64,000 nucleotides of DNA from Halostagnicola larsenii XH-48 (GTDB taxonomy: Archaea; Halobacteriota; Halobacteria; Halobacteriales; Natrialbaceae), in contig NZ_CP007055.1 in assembly GCF_000517625.1 (NCBI RefSeq), positions 1,240,001 to 1,304,000 on the forward strand. Reading direction: 5' to 3'. Of this stretch, positions 61,524 to 64,000 are shown piece by piece. The notes under the pieces were generated by a model that saw only the letters and a program-made list of their open reading frames with translations, had not been told where the DNA came from and searched no databases. Positions within the stretch are counted from its first letter, which is position 1; each line of letters begins with the position of its first letter. Both the position numbers and the translations under genes were made by a program.

Positions 61524-63620
61524 ATGCCACAAACTCAATCCGACGACAAATCGAAACCTCTCGCCGATCGCCTTGGAGACTTCCTCCGACGGTACTACAG
61601 CGAGGAGATCAAGGAACTCGCACAGCACTATCCAAAAGAGAGCCGATCCCTCGAGGTCGACTACGATGACGTCTACACGTTCGATCCGACGATCGCCGAT
61701 GACGTCCTCTCGCAACCGGAGCAACTGCAACGCTACCTCGAGGAGGCGCTTCGCGTGTACGACCTCCCGATCGACATCTCACTCGGGCAGGCCCACGTAC
61801 GCGTCCATAACCTCCCGCCGGAGTACACGTACTATCCAGGCGAGTTCTCGCCCTCGAAACACCTCGGATCCTACCGAGGCATCCGTGGGGAGGTGACGAA
61901 AGCGACCGACGTCTATCCGAAAGTCGAAGAGGCGGCGTTCGAGTGCAAACTCTGCGGAACGCTCAACCGAATCCCCCAATCAGACTCGGACTTCCAGGAA
62001 CCGCACGAGTGCCAGGGCTGTGAACGACAGGGGCCGTTCCGGGTCAACTTCGACCAGTCGGAGTTCGTCGACGCACAAAAACTCCGCATCAAGGTCCCGC
62101 CGGAGCTCGCCGACGGCGCCGGCCAGAAAATCGATGCGTTCGTCGAGGACGACATCTGTGGCGAGGCGACGATCGGCGATCGCGTCGTCGTCTCCGGGAC
62201 GATCCACTTCAACCAGGAGACCTCGGGGAACAAGAAGAAAGCCAAGTTCGATCCCTACCTCGAGGGCGAACACATCTCGATAGAGGAGACTGACCAACAG
62301 GATCTCGACGTCTCCGCCGAAGAGCGCTCCCGGATCGAGGACCTCGCCAATGGCGCAGAAGGCCCGCCGCTCGAGGTCGCTGCAGAAAGTCTCTCGACGA
62401 AGGTGTTCGGCTACGACACCGAAAAGATGGCGCTGATCCTCGCGATGGTCTCGGGCGATCGAGTCGAGTACGCTGACGGTGACTCGGATCGGTCCAACAT
62501 CCACGTCCTCCTGATCGGCGACCCGGGAACAGCGAAGTCGAAGCTGATCGCCCGCGCCCAGGACCTCGGCTGGCGTACCGTCGGTGTCACGAGCCGCCGG
62601 GCAACTGGCCCGGGCCTCACGGTCGCAGCTGAACAGGACGATTTCGGCGATGGTGACTGGACGCTCAAGGCCGGCGCGTTCGTCAAGGCCAACGGCGGCA
62701 CGGTTTGCGTCGACGAGCTCGACGACATGAAGCCCGACGTCCGGGCGTCGATGCTCGAGCCGATGAGCAACCAGAAGATCAACGCCTCACTGGCGGGGGA
62801 AACGGCTACCTTCCAGACCGAGGCCGCAGTGATCGCCGCCGGCAACCCCCGGGACGGCCGCTTCGATCCCTACGAACCCATCCCGGATCAGTTCGACTTC
62901 CGGTCGGACCTCCTCTCACGGTTCGACCTCATCTTCACCGTCCAGGACGTTCCCGACCAGGACGACGATCGGGAGATCGCCGACCACGTTCTGGACTCTC
63001 GCGACGCCGCAAAGCGAGATGAGCAAGGCCTCGAGGTCAACGACGAGATCGAGCCGCCAGTCGACCCTGAGATCTTCCGGAAGTGGATCGCCGTCGCGAA
63101 ACAACAACCAGCGCCACCGTTCGCATCGGATAGCGTTAAGGAGACGCTCCGGAGTAGCTTCCTCGAACTGCGTCGCCTCTACGACGTGAAGGACAACTCC
63201 CCGGTTCCGGTTACCTTCCGGAAGCTCGAGGACGTCGTCCGCGTCGCCGAGGCCATCGCGAAGTTCGAGCTCTCGGAGGTCATCACGGAACGTCACGCAC
63301 GCATCTGCACCGAGATCGTGGGTTCGTCGATGGAGGATATCGGCAAGAACGAGGACGGGGAGTTCGACGCCGACGTCGTAGAGTCGGGATCGTCTAAGAG
63401 TCAGAAGGATCGAATGCGGGTGATTCGGGACTTCATCTGTGATGCCCAGGATGAAGCTGAAGACAGTATGGTCGCGATCGATTCCGTGACTTCCTCACTC
63501 GAAGACAGCCACGACTACGATCCCCACCGTGTCGAGTCCGACATCACGAAGATGATGAACAAGCACGGCACGGCGATCGAGCCCCAGACTGGCTACGTTC
63601 GGTTCATCGGGGGTCGGTAA
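61524..63620 (+). CDS. mcm: MCM-family replicative DNA helicase (element-borne)
   Basis: The 698-residue protein has the MCM layout: N-terminal domain with zinc finger Cys141-Cys144 and Cys163-Cys166, an OB-like region, then the AAA+ core. The core has Walker A GDPGTAKSK (332-340), Walker B VCVDELDD (394-401), a sensor block IAAGNPRDGRFD and the arginine finger at Arg466 (LLSRFDLIF). A winged-helix tail ends with TGYVRFIGGR. It unwinds DNA ahead of the fork. Neighbouring small overlapping genes, with no orc1/cdc6 or GINS nearby, suggest an integrated virus or plasmid copy rather than the chromosomal mcm. ATG 61524 is used; the open frame extends 60 bases upstream into the inverted repeat. Confidence 0.92.
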   Translation: MPQTQSDDKSKPLADRLGDFLRRYYSEEIKELAQHYPKESRSLEVDYDDVYTFDPTIADDVLSQPEQLQRYLEEALRVYDLPIDISLGQAHVRVHNLPPEYTYYPGEFSPSKHLGSYRGIRGEVTKATDVYPKVEEAAFECKLCGTLNRIPQSDSDFQEPHECQGCERQGPFRVNFDQSEFVDAQKLRIKVPPELADGAGQKIDAFVEDDICGEATIGDRVVVSGTIHFNQETSGNKKKAKFDPYLEGEHISIEETDQQDLDVSAEERSRIEDLANGAEGPPLEVAAESLSTKVFGYDTEKMALILAMVSGDRVEYADGDSDRSNIHVLLIGDPGTAKSKLIARAQDLGWRTVGVTSRRATGPGLTVAAEQDDFGDGDWTLKAGAFVKANGGTVCVDELDDMKPDVRASMLEPMSNQKINASLAGETATFQTEAAVIAAGNPRDGRFDPYEPIPDQFDFRSDLLSRFDLIFTVQDVPDQDDDREIADHVLDSRDAAKRDEQGLEVNDEIEPPVDPEIFRKWIAVAKQQPAPPFASDSVKETLRSSFLELRRLYDVKDNSPVPVTFRKLEDVVRVAEAIAKFELSEVITERHARICTEIVGSSMEDIGKNEDGEFDADVVESGSSKSQKDRMRVIRDFICDAQDEAEDSMVAIDSVTSSLEDSHDYDPHRVESDITKMMNKHGTAIEPQTGYVRFIGGR

Positions 63621-63622
63621 CG

Positions 63623-64000
63623 ATGGCTGCTGAAACGCACCAGGCCAGAGCAGAACGCCGCAAAGAGTCAAAGGCCATCTACGAAGAGGTCATTCGAGTC
63701 GTCGACTACCAGAGCGGGCACATCCAGCCACCGCTCGCGAGCAAGCCCTCGGTACTCGGCATTCTCTCTCGCGGGCGCTACGGACTCGATAAGATCAGTC
63801 GAGCGATCGTAGCGGCTCGTTCGAACGGTGACCTATTCGTGGTCACCGACCCCACCGGCCGGCAACGGATTGGAATCAACGATCGCGAGATACTCCGCGA
63901 GAAGATCGCACAACATCTCTCGAGGACCGACGACCCGCGAAAGGACGTGATCGGGCTGGCGAACGACCGCATCCAGAAGCTACGAGAGGCTGATTCCAAT
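63623..64000 (+). CDS. Hypothetical protein downstream of mcm (cut by window edge)
   Basis: The frame opens with ATG two bases after the mcm stop and continues off the window, giving 126 visible residues. It starts MAAETHQARAERRKESKAIY and includes VVDYQSGHIQPPLASKPSVL and GILSRGRYGLDKISRAIVAA. The basic, helical N terminus and the segment DLFVVTDPTGRQRIGINDRE could fit a DNA-binding protein. No family recognised. Close spacing to mcm shows that they belong to one operon. Confidence 0.6.
   Translation, partial: MAAETHQARAERRKESKAIYEEVIRVVDYQSGHIQPPLASKPSVLGILSRGRYGLDKISRAIVAARSNGDLFVVTDPTGRQRIGINDREILREKIAQHLSRTDDPRKDVIGLANDRIQKLREADSN

Noticed and set aside
1-64000. tRNA, rRNA, CRISPR arrays and intact insertion sequences
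   Set aside because: Intergenic regions were read for T-loop (GTTCGAATC-type) patterns, regular spacer repeats and transposase frames; none was found.

Overview
The window is chromosomal DNA from an extremely halophilic archaeon (class Halobacteria). The evidence is high GC with very acidic proteins, frequent CTCGAG, many leaderless genes with a TATA-like box 25-30 bases before the start codon, and haloarchaeal marker genes (rpoL, dph2, gatC/gatA, bacterioopsin-activator-type HTH regulator, actin-like salactin/volactin-type protein, archaeal hisF, menaquinone genes). A Natrialbales-like lineage (Natrinema/Haloterrigena type) is a guess from composition. I saw no rRNA, tRNA, CRISPR array or intact insertion sequence.

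Layout. 1-3.2 kb: the end of an unknown gene, an Lrp-type regulator overlapping an aminotransferase, and an Eis-like acetyltransferase. 3.3-9.5 kb: a minus-strand nucleoside uptake operon (BMP-type lipoprotein, two-domain ATPase, two permeases) with a nucleoside hydrolase just upstream. 9.6-14 kb: a FAD amine/amino-acid oxidase divergent from an ornithine-cyclodeaminase-family enzyme, then a PAS-PAS-GAF sensor whose histidine-kinase core has lost its key residues. 14-19.4 kb: purL, a PHP phosphoesterase overlapping an asparagine-synthase-type enzyme, and Mrp/ApbC. 19.5-23.8 kb: a three-gene membrane redox complex (16-cysteine ferredoxin subunit, NrfD-like subunit, small membrane subunit) with its likely regulator. 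24-29.4 kb: small membrane proteins, a PduO-type cobalamin adenosyltransferase, gatCA, a strongly folded non-coding RNA candidate, and a palindrome-rich gap. 29.4-38.5 kb: a TANGO2/NRDE protein and a nearly complete menaquinone cluster (menF-menD-small membrane gene-menB-menA-menC-menE). 38.5-49 kb: housekeeping and small genes (Mo-dependent oxidoreductase, RHH protein, hisF, rpoL, rhomboid protease, METTL5-like methylase, actin homologue, dph2). 49-58.5 kb: a tandem winged-helix regulator, an MBL-fold hydrolase, an acidic coiled-coil protein, a HisG-like protein, then purine salvage (hpt divergent from an NCS2 permease), RidA and an amidohydrolase.

58.5-64 kb differs. A 1.6-kb gap without a convincing gene leads into a compact operon of overlapping small unknown genes, a second type of replication gene (an MCM helicase) and a gene cut by the window edge. 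This looks like the replication module of an integrated virus or plasmid. A perfect 21-bp inverted repeat flanks the segment before mcm and is a candidate origin or control region. Other items for a second look are the RNA candidate near 27.8 kb, the degenerate kinase, the HisG-like protein, the insertion in the ferredoxin subunit, and several dyad-symmetric promoter elements.

Nucleoside transporter, nucleoside hydrolase, hpt, NCS2 permease, amidohydrolase and purL together suggest active purine acquisition and salvage. The menaquinone cluster and the quinol-linked NrfD complex fit together as respiratory functions.
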